Below are positions 44,984-53,515 of a DNA stretch of 59,692 nucleotides, one piece after another. The position numbers and the translations under genes were made by a program. Positions within the stretch are counted from its first letter, which is position 1. Each line of letters opens with the position of its first letter. The notes under the pieces were generated by a model. That model saw nothing but the letters and a program-made list of their open reading frames with translations. It was not told the origin of the DNA and did not search any database. Source of the stretch: Bacteroidaceae bacterium (lineage in GTDB: Bacteria; Bacteroidota; Bacteroidia; Bacteroidales; Bacteroidaceae); the NCBI GenBank assembly GCA_017557005.1, contig JAFZFZ010000010.1, positions 1 to 59,692 of the forward strand. The letters are read 5' to 3'.

Positions 44984-46430
44984 CCCTAAACCCTAACCCC
45001 TCAATTGGATTCAGTCCCATCTCTCGTGCCTTCTTCATCATATATTCATATGCGGCATCGTGCTCGTTGGGTATGATACCATCGAGGATGGCGTCCTTGA
45101 TGCTACTCTTGAGGGCACCCACCTCAGCGCAGGGCGTGAGTCCGAAGGTGCGCATGATCTCGTCGCCATCTACCGGAGGCTGGAAGTTGCGTATGCGGTC
45201 ACGCTCCTCCAGGTCCTTGAGCTTCACGCGCACCAGGCGGAAGTTGTCCAGGAATCGCTGCTTGCGTATCTCGTTCTTCGAGGTGATGTCCGCCTCGCAC
45301 AGCATCATCAGGTCATCGATGTCGTCACCTGCCTCGAAGAGCAGTCGGCGTACGGCACTGTCGGTCACCTCCTCATCGGCAATCACGATGGGACGCATGT
45401 GTAGTCCCACGAGCTTCTGCACATACTTCATCTTCTCGTTCATCGGTAGCTTCATGTTGCGGAAGATGGTGGGTATCATCTTCTCACCTATGAAGTTGTG
45501 GTTGTGGAATGTCCATCCCAGGCGCGGATCCCAGCGCTTGGTGCGAGGCTTGCCTATGTCGTGCAAGAGGGCCGCCCAGCGCAGCCACAGGTTATCGGTG
45601 TGGCGGGCAATGTTGTCCAGCACCTCCAGTGTGTGGTAGAAGTTATCCTTGTGTGCACGGCCATTCATCTTCTCCACGCCCTGCAGAGCCGCCAGCTCGG
45701 GGAATATGAGGGGGAGCAGTCCGCAGCGGTCCAACTCCACGAAACCCTTCGAGGGGATGGGTGAGGCAATGATCTTGTTCAGCTCGTCGATAATGCGCTC
45801 CTTGGATATGATCTTGATGCGTTCGGCATTGCGTGTGAGCGACTCGAAGGTCTCCTCCTCGATGAAGAAGTTGAGCTGTGTGGCAAAGCGCACGCAGCGC
45901 ATCATGCGCAGCGGGTCGTCACTGAAGGTCACGTCCGGGTCCAGCGGCGTGCAGATGAGTCGGTCCTCCATATCGAGCAGTCCGTCGAAGGGGTCGGTGA
46001 GTTCACCGAATCGCTCGGCATTGAGGCACACGGCCAGTGCGTTGATGGTAAAGTCGCGGCGGTTCTGGTCATCCTCCAGCGTGCCATCCTCCACGATGGG
46101 TTTGCGCGAGTCGTGCGTATACGACTCCTTGCGGGCACCCACAAACTCCACCTCCATGTCGCGCCACTTGAGCTGTGCCGTGCCGAAGTTACGGAATATG
46201 CTCACATGAGCGCCGCGTCCCAGCTTCTTGCGCAGTGCCTCGGCCATGCTGATGCCGCTACCCACCACCACCACATCGATATCCTTCGATGGGCGTTCCA
46301 GGTAGAGGTCGCGCACGTAGCCACCTACCACATAACACTCGAGCTTCAGCTCATCGGCCGTGTCGCCTATGAGGTGAAAGAGCTTCGTGTCAAATATCTT
46401 CTTCAGTTCCTCGGGAGATATATGTCGCAT
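44976..46430 (-). CDS. cca: CCA tRNA nucleotidyltransferase / poly(A) polymerase family, HD-containing
   Basis: 484 aa. The nucleotidyltransferase head has YVVGGYVRDLYLERPSKDIDVVV with the DxD metal pair, and RRDFTINALAV. RNA-binding helices (DPLRMMRCVRFATQL) follow, and an HD phosphohydrolase-type domain with RWAALLHDIGKP near residue 300. Enzymes of this layout add or repair the CCA end of tRNA. Specificity for CCA over poly(A) cannot be told by eye. The last codons overlap the AlbA_2 gene and lie in telomere-like CCCTAAACCC sequence, which suggests a degenerate C-terminal end. Confidence 0.9.
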   Translation of the reverse strand: MRHISPEELKKIFDTKLFHLIGDTADELKLECYVVGGYVRDLYLERPSKDIDVVVVGSGISMAEALRKKLGRGAHVSIFRNFGTAQLKWRDMEVEFVGARKESYTHDSRKPIVEDGTLEDDQNRRDFTINALAVCLNAERFGELTDPFDGLLDMEDRLICTPLDPDVTFSDDPLRMMRCVRFATQLNFFIEEETFESLTRNAERIKIISKERIIDELNKIIASPIPSKGFVELDRCGLLPLIFPELAALQGVEKMNGRAHKDNFYHTLEVLDNIARHTDNLWLRWAALLHDIGKPRTKRWDPRLGWTFHNHNFIGEKMIPTIFRNMKLPMNEKMKYVQKLVGLHMRPIVIADEEVTDSAVRRLLFEAGDDIDDLMMLCEADITSKNEIRKQRFLDNFRLVRVKLKDLEERDRIRNFQPPVDGDEIMRTFGLTPCAEVGALKSSIKDAILDGIIPNEHDAAYEYMMKKAREMGLNPIEGLGFRGE

Positions 46431-46504
46431 TGCGTATAGTTTTTTATTTTATCAATAAAGTCAACGGCTGCAGTAAATTAAAAATTAAAATCCGTGCCAT
46501 ACCG

Positions 46505-46551
46505 CGTCAACGTTTTCGTCTTCGTCGGTGTTTTCGTCTTTGTCAACGTCG
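46505..46551. repeat. 18-bp tandem repeat, about 2.6 copies
   Basis: CGTCAACGTTTTCGTCTT (46505-46522), CGTCGGTGTTTTCGTCTT (46523-46540), then a partial third unit to 46551. It lies in the divergent intergenic region between the CCA gene and the lipoprotein gene. A role is unknown. Confidence 0.7.
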
Positions 46552-46614
46552 CGAAATTACTCAAAAAAATCGTTTTTATCCCCCTCTTCGCCCACCTTTT
46601 TGATTTTTTCTCCC

Positions 46615-46622
46615 TAACTTTG
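46615..46622 (+). promoter_or_regulatory. Putative -7 element for the TPR-like lipoprotein
   Basis: TAACTTTG, an exact -7 match 52 bp before the ATG. A well-spaced -33 box was not seen. Confidence 0.45.
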
Positions 46623-46674
46623 CACTAACAGAGATATTCGTAGTACATTTACACACCTAAAACAAACCCAATTG

Positions 46675-47502
46675 ATGAAGACCAAGACCCTCATACTGGC
46701 CTCGCTGACATGCCTGCTGGCCGCCTGTGCCGAAGATATTGAGCGCCCCGCACAAGAGTACCTCACCCGTGCCCAGCACTCCTTTGCACAGAAGCAATAC
46801 CACACCGCCAAGCTACAAATCGATAGCATCAAGGCCCTATACCCCAAGGCGTTCGACACACGCAAGCAAGCCCATGCCCTCCTGCTCCAGGTAGAGCTGG
46901 CCGAGAGCGAGGCAGGCAAAGCCTATGCCGATAGCCTCCTTAGCGATGCCAGCGCCCAGGTGGCCCCCCTCACCGCGAAGCTCCATCTCGACAAGGATGC
47001 ACGCTACCAAGAGGTAGGCACCTACTACGCCCCCACACACCGCATCGAGGACAACGTGTCGCGCAGCTACCTCCGTCCCCAGGTCGATGAGCGTGGCGCC
47101 TGCTCCATCGTAGCCTTCTACCGCGGCAAGCCCATCCAGGCCCACACCCTGCGCTTTACTGCCACCGATGGCACCTTCGTCGAACTCGAGGCCGCCTATG
47201 AGTCACACGTCTCATCCGATGCCCTGGGCCGCACCGAGCGCACCGACTTCGTCGTTGCCCCCGACAACAACGTAGCCTCCTTCGTAGCCCTGCAGCAGGG
47301 CAAGAGCGTCAAGGCCACCCTCGTGGGTAAGGACGGTACCGTCGCCATCACCTTCGCCAAGGCCGATGCCCAGGCCCTCCTTACCGTGTGCGAGCTGGGT
47401 GCCGTGTTGCGCTCCGTAAGCCAGTTGCAGGCCCAGTCGCAAGAACTCGAGCGTCGCATCCGCTTCTTCACCACCCGCATCGAGGGCGACACCGTGCAAT
47501 AA
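46675..47502 (+). CDS. Putative lipoprotein with TPR-like N-terminus
   Basis: 275 aa from ATG 46675 (the codon before, TTG, is unlikely). Signal ends in lipobox LAA-C18. Residues 25-95 look like tetratricopeptide helices (EYLTRAQHSFAQKQYHTAKLQIDSIKALYPKAF). The rest is beta-rich and ends in a coiled-coil-like helix (SQLQAQSQELERRIRFFTTRI). Envelope scaffolding is a guess. No family name is recognised. Codon use is very GC-rich, like the surE-lpxB genes and unlike the next gene. Confidence 0.65.
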   Translation: MKTKTLILASLTCLLAACAEDIERPAQEYLTRAQHSFAQKQYHTAKLQIDSIKALYPKAFDTRKQAHALLLQVELAESEAGKAYADSLLSDASAQVAPLTAKLHLDKDARYQEVGTYYAPTHRIEDNVSRSYLRPQVDERGACSIVAFYRGKPIQAHTLRFTATDGTFVELEAAYESHVSSDALGRTERTDFVVAPDNNVASFVALQQGKSVKATLVGKDGTVAITFAKADAQALLTVCELGAVLRSVSQLQAQSQELERRIRFFTTRIEGDTVQ

Positions 47503-47578
47503 CCCCACGCATCGGTTTCTCTTTGCTCTAAGGACGTGTTTAAAGTGCTGACTATACTGCCACTGACGGAAACCATTT

Positions 47579-48061
47579 ATGAAACTTGAGTATTTTTTCA
47601 ATAGAATCTATTATTCGATATTCGTGATATTTCGGTTAATGTATTATATACCTTTGAAAAAAGAGGACTTACATGAAAACGAATTATCCATAGAGAAAAC
47701 ACTGGAGTCAAACCCCGACAATGGCTTGGCTTTTCGTTTGGGCATTCTATGTCGGCGATTTACGATGTACCTCATTACATTCTTTTTGGGAGCCGGAACA
47801 GTTGGGGCTCTAAATGTCTTGAAACATCTTTTCATCAACGTTGAAGTAGGTGTTGATGTGAAAGACGTTATCATGTTTGTGGGATTCTTCTTACTCGCTG
47901 TGCCAATGGAGTACTATTTTATATGGAGAAAAGACAAGTACTTGGCATATTGTAAAAGATTTGTAAAGGAGCCTAAACGAAAGACCGTAATATGGTGTCT
48001 TATCACAATTGTGTTATATATAGCAGTTCTAATACTCTTTTTCTGGTCACTTAAGTGGTAG
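47579..48061 (+). CDS. Small membrane protein of unknown function
   Basis: 160 aa. About four hydrophobic segments: residues 10-24, 62-82, 97-113 and 137-155, with basic loops. No signature motif is recognised. It is far more AT-rich than its neighbours, which hints at horizontal acquisition, and it is followed by a hairpin terminator. It stands alone between the lipoprotein and the convergent two-component genes. Confidence 0.55.
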   Translation: MKLEYFFNRIYYSIFVIFRLMYYIPLKKEDLHENELSIEKTLESNPDNGLAFRLGILCRRFTMYLITFFLGAGTVGALNVLKHLFINVEVGVDVKDVIMFVGFFLLAVPMEYYFIWRKDKYLAYCKRFVKEPKRKTVIWCLITIVLYIAVLILFFWSLKW

Positions 48062-48093
48062 TCCATATTCTATGGCACCGCAACAAATACTGT

Positions 48094-48130
48094 CTCCCGC
48101 CTGAACCTCGTTCGGACGGGAGCTCTTTTT
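48094..48130 (+). terminator. Hairpin terminator between the membrane protein and the histidine kinase gene
   Basis: CTCCCGCCTGAAC (48094-48106) pairs with GTTCGGACGGGAG (48110-48122) through a 13-bp stem with two G-U pairs, then CTCTTTTT. It may serve both convergent genes. Confidence 0.75.
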
Positions 48131-48151
48131 ATGGGGTGTTGTCTTGCTATC

Positions 48152-49438
48152 TTATTTCTTCAGTGAGAAGTCGAAGCGCAAGCCGCCTCCGGGGCGGTTG
48201 GTTACGGTGATGGTGCCTCCGTGAAACTGTACGGCATGCTTCACGATGGCCAGTCCGAGGCCGGTGCCACCCATCTGTCGTGAGCGACCTTTGTCTACGC
48301 GGTAGAAGCGCTCGAAGAGGCGCGAGAGCTGGTCTTCTTTCACGCCGCACCCATCATCCTCGAAGCGGATGGAGCATTGGTGGTCGTTGTTCTGAAGCAG
48401 AGTGATGTAGATATTCTTTCCGCCCGAGTAGGCAATGGCATTCTCTGTGAGGTTACGGAAGATAGAGCCGATGAGCGATAGGTTACCCTCTACCATCACC
48501 TGCTCGGGAACTTCGGCATGCAGCGTGAGGCGCTCTTCGCGGGGCATGATGGCCAGTTCGCAATCAATCTCATGGATGATGCTATTGATGCTCACAGGTT
48601 CTTTGCCGATGAGCTGACTACCATCTTCCATGCGTGTGATGAGCGACACCTCTTCGAGCAATCGGCGCAGGCGGCCGGTGTTGGCATAGCAGCGCTCGAT
48701 GAGTTCCTGGCGCTTCTCCTCGCTGAGGTTGATGCCCGAGAGCAGCGTCTCGAGGCACACCTGCATCGAGGCCACAGGGGTCTTCAGCTCGTGGTTGATG
48801 TTATTGGTCAGTTGGCGTTTCAGTCGTGTCTTCTCCTGCTCGGCTTCCATCTCATTGATGCGCTCAAAGCTCTTGCCTATGCGCTGGGTGATGAAGTAGG
48901 CCAGCATGCTGAATACAAGGCTGACGGAGATCATCACGATGAGAAATGTCCAGTCGGCCTCAAGCAATCCGCGTAGGGTAGCGCTATAGGGTATCGCCGT
49001 GCGCACGATAGCCTTCTCGCCTCGTGTGGCCGAGTAGAAGTATTCGCGCCCATCGCTGGTCGATTGTCTTCCGATGTGGTAGCCCAGTCCTCTGCGTAGC
49101 GCCTCTGCCACCTCAGGGCGATGGCGGTGGTTGTCGAGCGAGTCGAGTGGCAGCATATTGTCATACACCACCGTTCCCGAGAGGTCGATGACCGATATGC
49201 GCAGTTCCTCGAAAGGCTGTGCGTGGCTATTGATGCACTCCTCATAAGCCTCGCCATCATCTATGGCACCTACCAGGTGGCTATTGTAGAGTTGCAATTG
49301 GGCATTTACGAAGTGGGTCTTGTATTGCTTCTCTCTCACGTATTGGAAGCCGATGAAGCACAAGATGATAGCCCACAAGCAGGCAATGAGGATAGCAAAG
49401 AGTTGCTTGTGATACGATTTCTTAGTCGCGGAAGCCAT
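48152..49438 (-). CDS. Sensor histidine kinase, PhoR-like
   Basis: 428 aa from ATG 49438, overlapping the response regulator by 17 bp. Two transmembrane segments (about residues 12-32 and 155-178) flank a periplasmic sensor loop. The HisKA box is NHELKTPVASMQ, followed by N box (FRNLTENAIAYS), G1 (FEDDGCGV), F box (FERFYRVDKG) and G2 (GGTGLGLAIVKH). The layout fits the phosphate-sensing PhoR class, but the assignment rests on the adjacent PhoB-like regulator and the porin-pstS genes 8 kb away. Confidence 0.88.
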   Translation of the reverse strand: MASATKKSYHKQLFAILIACLWAIILCFIGFQYVREKQYKTHFVNAQLQLYNSHLVGAIDDGEAYEECINSHAQPFEELRISVIDLSGTVVYDNMLPLDSLDNHRHRPEVAEALRRGLGYHIGRQSTSDGREYFYSATRGEKAIVRTAIPYSATLRGLLEADWTFLIVMISVSLVFSMLAYFITQRIGKSFERINEMEAEQEKTRLKRQLTNNINHELKTPVASMQVCLETLLSGINLSEEKRQELIERCYANTGRLRRLLEEVSLITRMEDGSQLIGKEPVSINSIIHEIDCELAIMPREERLTLHAEVPEQVMVEGNLSLIGSIFRNLTENAIAYSGGKNIYITLLQNNDHQCSIRFEDDGCGVKEDQLSRLFERFYRVDKGRSRQMGGTGLGLAIVKHAVQFHGGTITVTNRPGGGLRFDFSLKK

Positions 49439-50117
49439 AGCCAAATCCTGAGCGTGTAACAATGTATGAGCCATACACCCCAATCTTCGAGCGCAGGCGG
49501 GTGATGTTGACATCGATGGTGCGGTCGAGCACCACTACCTCGTCACTCCACACGCGACTCAATATCTGTTCGCGCGAACAAATCTTACCGCGATGCTTGA
49601 TGAGGTAGGCCAGCAGCTCAAACTCCTTCTTGGCCAGCTTCACCTCTGTGCCATCCACCGTGCAGCGCTTAAACTCCAGGTCGAGTCGCAGCCCCTCCAC
49701 CTGCAACACTTCCGGTGCCGCCACGGGAGCACTTGCACTCTTCTGTCCCGAGGTGCGGCGCAGCACGCTCTTCACTCGTGCTATCACATTGCGCACGGTG
49801 TAGGGCTTCATGATGTAGTCGTCGGCCCCAATGTTGAGCCCCATCACCATATCGTCCTCCGTGTCGCGCGCTGTAGTGAAGATGATGGGTATGCCAGCCG
49901 TGCTGACATCGGCCTTCAGCATCTTGGCCATCTTGATGCCACTGATCTCGCCCATCATGATGTCGAGCAATATCAGCGCATAGCTCTTCAGTTCGAGCGT
50001 CAATGCCTGCTCGGCACTGAAGGCAATGTCCACATCGTACCCCTCGTTCTCGAGGTTCAGTTTGAGCACCTCGCACAGGGTCTCCTCATCATCTACTATC
50101 AATATGCGTTCGGCCAT
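49422..50117 (-). CDS. Response regulator, OmpR/PhoB family
   Basis: 231 aa. The receiver domain has acidic D9-D10, phosphoacceptor D52 (LILLDIMMG), Thr in IIFTTARD and Lys in YIMKPY. The C-terminal winged helix has KLAKKEFELLAYLIKHRGKICSREQILSRVW and RTIDVNITRLRSKIG, typical of OmpR/PhoB proteins. It is translationally coupled to the downstream kinase. A TATCTTCG -7-like box lies at 50150-50143 on the minus strand. A PhoB role is plausible because the pst region lies in this window, but not proven. Confidence 0.9.
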   Translation of the reverse strand: MAERILIVDDEETLCEVLKLNLENEGYDVDIAFSAEQALTLELKSYALILLDIMMGEISGIKMAKMLKADVSTAGIPIIFTTARDTEDDMVMGLNIGADDYIMKPYTVRNVIARVKSVLRRTSGQKSASAPVAAPEVLQVEGLRLDLEFKRCTVDGTEVKLAKKEFELLAYLIKHRGKICSREQILSRVWSDEVVVLDRTIDVNITRLRSKIGVYGSYIVTRSGFGYGFRD

Positions 50118-50329
50118 AGATACCTTATATTATATTTCACTGCGAAGATAGGGAGAAATCTTGACTCTGCGAACGTGTCCGATGAGATTTAATAAAAATG
50201 TAACATCTTGCAGCTTATCACATAACGGTAAGCAAGGAAATCTTGTAAAAGAAAAATGTGGGTGATTGAAAGAAGAATCCTTTGGTTTGCATACGGGATG
50301 CAGAAGTTGGAAGTATCGCTTGATAATAT

Positions 50330-50382
50330 GTGCATGAAAAAAAGTGCACAATCTAATCAAAAGTGCACGAAAAAAAGTGCAT
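50330..50382 (+). promoter_or_regulatory. Duplicated 20-bp operator-like element upstream of the AAA ATPase
   Basis: GTGCAYGAAAAAAAGTGCAY occurs at 50330-50349 and 50363-50382, 33 bp apart start to start. Each holds two GTGCA half-sites 14 bp apart. They lie directly upstream of the -7 element at 50408-50415 in an otherwise empty 344-bp gap (50118-50461). Confidence 0.75.
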
Positions 50383-50407
50383 ATCGTTTGTTTTCTATAG
50401 AGAAAGT

Positions 50408-50415
50408 AGTATCTT
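50408..50415 (+). promoter_or_regulatory. Putative -7 element for the AAA ATPase gene
   Basis: TATCTTTG matches TAnnTTTG, about 47 bp before the chosen ATG 50462. The position favours that ATG over the more distal in-frame ATG at 50363. Confidence 0.6.
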
Positions 50416-50461
50416 TGTATCGACAAACGATTGTAGCACATTATCTTATATCCCCATCGTT

Positions 50462-51637
50462 ATGAATGCTTTGCAAGAAGAAATGAAACGCCAGTTGAGC
50501 AATCTTAATCCCAAGATGATTCGACGTTATCTGCACGATATCATAGATTGGGATGCACGCCTTATAAGTATTTTAGGAGCGCGAGGCGTGGGCAAGACCA
50601 CGTTGCTCTTACAACATATCCAAGAGAGTGGGGATGTGGAGCATTCACTTTTCGTATTTGCCGACAATATCTACTTCACCACGCATACCCTCCTTGACCT
50701 TGCAGGAACATTCTATCGCAATGGAGGCAAATATCTATACATAGACGAGATTCACAAATACCCCAATTGGTCTACCGAGATAAAGAATATCTACGACAGT
50801 TTCCCTACGCTGAAGGTAGTGTATACCGGCTCTTCCATTCTCGACTTGGAGAAGGGCGGCGCCGATCTTTCTCGTCGTAAACTGCAATACCACATGTATG
50901 GCCTCAGTTTTCGTGAGTTTGTAGAGCTGAAGTATGGCCAGCAAATCAGAGTACACTCCTTGCAGGATTTGATTGCGGGACATATCGATTGGCCTTATCA
51001 ATCATTACAGCCTCTACCCGCCTTTGCAGAGTATCTACGCTACGGATATTATCCCTACTTCACTGACGGACATTTAGAAAACCATCTCTATGGTTCCGTG
51101 CTGCAGACATTGGAGGTCGACATTCCCACTTTTGCACAAATGAATGTAGGCACCATACGCAAGTTGAAGACCCTGCTTGGCATCATTGCTGCCAGTGTGC
51201 CATTCAAGCCCAACATGCAAGGTATAGCTCGCGACTTGAGCATGAGCCGAAACGATATATCCGACCTCTTCTACTATCTCGAGAAGGCTGGCATGATAGC
51301 CCAGTTACGACAATCTACGGAAGGCATAGCCCTACTCGGTAAGGTAGATAAGGTATACCTCAACAATACCAATCTGATGTATCTTCTTGCATCCGACAAG
51401 ATAGAGATTGGTAATGTGCGTGAAACCTTCTTCCTTTCGGCTACTCAAGTGACCGAGCGCGTTCTTGCCTCTACCATCAGTGACTTTCAGATTGGTGAAT
51501 ACACCTTCGAAGTCGGTGGAAAGAAAAAGGGAAAGAAACAATTGGCCGAGGCCGCTCGCGGCATTGTCGTACGCGACGATATTGAATATTATTCCCCCGA
51601 CATTGTTCCATTATTTGCTTTTGGTCTGGTATATTGA
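50462..51637 (+). CDS. AAA ATPase with DUF4143 domain
   Basis: 391 aa from ATG 50462. The P-loop ATPase (AAA_14 type) has ISILGARGVGKTTLLLQ near residue 35, Walker B KYLYIDEIHKYPNW near 92 and a sensor VVYTGSSILDL. The second half contains the DUF4143 region (GSVLQTLEVDIPTF, LSMSRNDISDLFYYLEKAGMIAQL), ending with a nuclease-like strand (EVGGKKKGKKQL). These proteins are common in Bacteroidota accessory regions; the role is unknown, and links to defence or plasmid maintenance are speculation. Confidence 0.85.
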   Translation: MNALQEEMKRQLSNLNPKMIRRYLHDIIDWDARLISILGARGVGKTTLLLQHIQESGDVEHSLFVFADNIYFTTHTLLDLAGTFYRNGGKYLYIDEIHKYPNWSTEIKNIYDSFPTLKVVYTGSSILDLEKGGADLSRRKLQYHMYGLSFREFVELKYGQQIRVHSLQDLIAGHIDWPYQSLQPLPAFAEYLRYGYYPYFTDGHLENHLYGSVLQTLEVDIPTFAQMNVGTIRKLKTLLGIIAASVPFKPNMQGIARDLSMSRNDISDLFYYLEKAGMIAQLRQSTEGIALLGKVDKVYLNNTNLMYLLASDKIEIGNVRETFFLSATQVTERVLASTISDFQIGEYTFEVGGKKKGKKQLAEAARGIVVRDDIEYYSPDIVPLFAFGLVY

Positions 51638-51676
51638 CGGATGGTCAGGGTAGTGGTAAACTTGATTAATCAGAGT

Positions 51677-51731
51677 AGCCGTAGGGAAAAGCAACGAATA
51701 AGGGTTATTGGAGTATAAATCCACAGAAGGC
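51677..51731. repeat. 55-bp direct repeat, left copy
   Basis: Begins AGCCGTAGGGAAAAGCAACG and matches 53428-53482 at 53 of 55 positions, 1751 bp apart. It lies between the AAA ATPase gene and the AraC gene. The two copies bracket the AraC-CatA gene pair. Confidence 0.92.
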
Positions 51732-51811
51732 AAAATCGAAGGTTGAAACTCTAAAGACACCACAAAACGTAATAATTTGTCCGTACAAGGCTTATTATTA
51801 CGACTTCTTTG

Positions 51812-51819
51812 TAATTTTG
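51812..51819 (+). promoter_or_regulatory. Putative -7 element abutting the AraC start codon
   Basis: TAATTTTG ends four bases before the ATG at 51824. If used, the transcript would be almost leaderless. No -33 box at normal spacing was seen. Confidence 0.4.
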
Positions 51820-51823
51820 CAAC

Positions 51824-52642
51824 ATGAGTCAAGAGGGATTTAAGTTTTATAAACCATGTAAGCTGTTACAACCTTATGTGAGGTATTATTGGGTATTCAA
51901 TAGTTGTCAAATGATGAATACCTATACATTCCCTATTGGATGCCCTCAAATCATTTTTCATAAGCGAACACCATTATTCATACCTGAGTTGAATGCAACG
52001 CAAAATAAACTGACAATTAGTGGACAAGTTAATTTTTCTTCACACTTAAAAGCTGACGATGATGTTGAAATGATTGTTGTGGTATTCTACCCACATACGA
52101 TGAATATATTTCTGAACACTCCTTCATCATCCTTTTACAACAAGGAAGTTTCTGGTTATGATATTGAGGATAAACATCTGAACGAATTGGCTATGCAAGT
52201 ATTCGATTGTGAAGACAACAATCTTTGCGTCACTCTCATTGAAGAATGGCTATTATCCCAATTATCGACAAAACCATACGACACAACGTATCGAGTAAAC
52301 CGGATGAATGCAGCCATAGAGAAACTTCTTGCCGCTCCACAAACCCTTGTAACCGCATTGTCTACAACCTGTTGTTTGGGCAAAAAACAATTCGAACGAG
52401 AGTTCTATTTACATGTGGGGATGAATCCCAAAGAATATTCTCGTATTGTCCGCTTTCAAAAGGCATTGAGGCTAATGCAGCATCAGAAGGGAAAGACCAA
52501 TGAAGCCGATTTGGCATACACAAGCGGTTATGCAGACCAATCACACCTCATACGAGAGTTTAAGAAGTTGTGTGGATACACTCCTTTATCATTGCTTGAA
52601 GTTTCAACTCCCTATTCCGATTTGTTTACTACTCCTATATAG
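51824..52642 (+). CDS. AraC-family transcriptional regulator
   Basis: 272 aa. The N-terminal 150 residues (YYWVFNSCQ, FPIGCPQIIFH) form a sensing domain of the DUF6597 type. The C-terminal double helix-turn-helix has LSTTCCLGKKQFEREFYLHVGMNPKEYSRIVRFQKALRLM and DLAYTSGYADQSHLIREFKKLCGYTP, a canonical AraC signature at about residues 185-260. It precedes an acetyltransferase gene and probably controls it. The gene is AT-rich relative to the core genes. Confidence 0.9.
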   Translation: MSQEGFKFYKPCKLLQPYVRYYWVFNSCQMMNTYTFPIGCPQIIFHKRTPLFIPELNATQNKLTISGQVNFSSHLKADDDVEMIVVVFYPHTMNIFLNTPSSSFYNKEVSGYDIEDKHLNELAMQVFDCEDNNLCVTLIEEWLLSQLSTKPYDTTYRVNRMNAAIEKLLAAPQTLVTALSTTCCLGKKQFEREFYLHVGMNPKEYSRIVRFQKALRLMQHQKGKTNEADLAYTSGYADQSHLIREFKKLCGYTPLSLLEVSTPYSDLFTTPI

Positions 52643-52680
52643 AAGTCTCATTTGTTCTATCTAATGTAGGAAGCTTCATC

Positions 52681-52688
52681 TACTTTTG
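52681..52688 (+). promoter_or_regulatory. Putative -7 element for the CatA-like gene
   Basis: TACTTTTG, matching TAnnTTTG, 33 bp before the ATG. The -33 region is weak, which fits activator control by the AraC protein. Confidence 0.45.
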
Positions 52689-52721
52689 CTGTTCCATTTA
52701 CGAACTTAATGACAGAAAAGT

Positions 52722-53342
52722 ATGAAAGAAGTAGATCCTCAAACAACCACTCGTGCTTACGCTTTTGAAATGTGGATGAGCGCCCCAATGCCGATGGTAA
52801 CATTTTTCAAGACACTCGATGTGTCAAATCTATTAAAAATCAGCAAGAAGAGAAGACTGAAGTTCAATATGCTGATGTGCTATTGTATTGGAACGGCCGC
52901 AAGTAAAGTCAAAGAATTTTATATGCTTCCCGTGAGTGGTAAGTTGATGCAGTTCGATACAATCGCAGTAAACACCATAGTAGTCAACAATGTTGGAGAG
53001 GTAAGTTCGTGCGACCTCCCTTTTAGCAAGGACTTGGCACAGTTTAATAACGACTATTTACAGCTCACGAAACAGGTGGCGGAAACCTGTGTTGACCACG
53101 ACCTCTCGGCAGAGAGTATGGTAATCGGCACCTCGGCATTGGCACAATATGAAATTGATGGTGCAGTGGGTATGTATAGTGGGATTTTCAATAATCCGTT
53201 TATGATTTGGGGCAAGTACAAGCGTGCATGGCTTAAAACTTGTCTGACCGTATCTTTCCAGTTTCACCATACACAAATGGATGGAGCACATGCAGCCAAA
53301 TTCTTGGAGTATATCCAAAAAGAAATAGATATGATGAAATAA
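52722..53342 (+). CDS. CatA-like O-acetyltransferase (chloramphenicol acetyltransferase fold)
   Basis: 206 aa, slightly short for type A CAT (about 215). The catalytic motif FHHTQMDGAHAAKF gives H182-H183 with D187-G188, as in CAT HHxxxDG. Other CAT-like segments are LMCYCIGTAASKVKEF and the N-terminal MWMSAPMPMVTFFKTLDV. It may acetylate chloramphenicol or another hydroxyl compound with acetyl-CoA. Many CatA-like proteins do not confer resistance. The preceding AraC regulator suggests an inducible detoxification unit. Flanking repeats suggest mobility. Confidence 0.85.
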   Translation: MKEVDPQTTTRAYAFEMWMSAPMPMVTFFKTLDVSNLLKISKKRRLKFNMLMCYCIGTAASKVKEFYMLPVSGKLMQFDTIAVNTIVVNNVGEVSSCDLPFSKDLAQFNNDYLQLTKQVAETCVDHDLSAESMVIGTSALAQYEIDGAVGMYSGIFNNPFMIWGKYKRAWLKTCLTVSFQFHHTQMDGAHAAKFLEYIQKEIDMMK

Positions 53343-53359
53343 AAATTTCAATTGCATAT

Positions 53360-53427
53360 TCTCTAATTCTACGCCATATATCAGTTCTTAAATTTCCCTT
53401 TGTCCAAATTAGAGTTTGGATATAGGC
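53360..53427. repeat. AT-rich dispersed repeat, copy A
   Basis: Contains CTCTAATTCT, GTTCTTAAATTT and CTTTGTCCAAATTAGAGTTT followed by GGATATAGGCA. The same blocks in the same order recur near 57551-57648. It ends where the right 55-bp repeat begins. Confidence 0.8.
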
Positions 53428-53482
53428 AGCCGTAGGGAAAAGCAACGAATAAGGGTTGTTGGAGGATAAATCCACAGAAGGC
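53428..53482. repeat. 55-bp direct repeat, right copy
   Basis: Right-hand copy of the 51677-51731 element with two mismatches (GTTGTT for GTTATT, GGAGGAT for GGAGTAT). It directly follows the AraC-CatA pair and the dispersed repeat. Confidence 0.92.
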
Positions 53483-53515
53483 CTTCGAAGTACGCCTGCG
53501 CCTATTCTTCGACAA

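Noticed and set aside
44975..45000. Telomere-like CCCTAAACCC sequence
   Set aside because: It is a short low-complexity stretch at the end of the CCA gene in a bacterial genome and needs no telomere explanation.
49422..50117. Assignment of the response regulator as RprY
   Set aside because: The receiver sequence starts ILIVDDEETL and reads like the PhoB class; it does not match the RprY N-terminus as I remember it. Left without a symbol.
50363..50462. Longer N-terminus for the AAA ATPase from ATG 50363
   Set aside because: That ATG overlaps the operator-like repeats and lies upstream of the -7 element, so it would not be in the transcript.
51677..53482. Insertion sequence with terminal repeats
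   Set aside because: The 55-bp repeats are direct rather than inverted, and no transposase lies between or near them.
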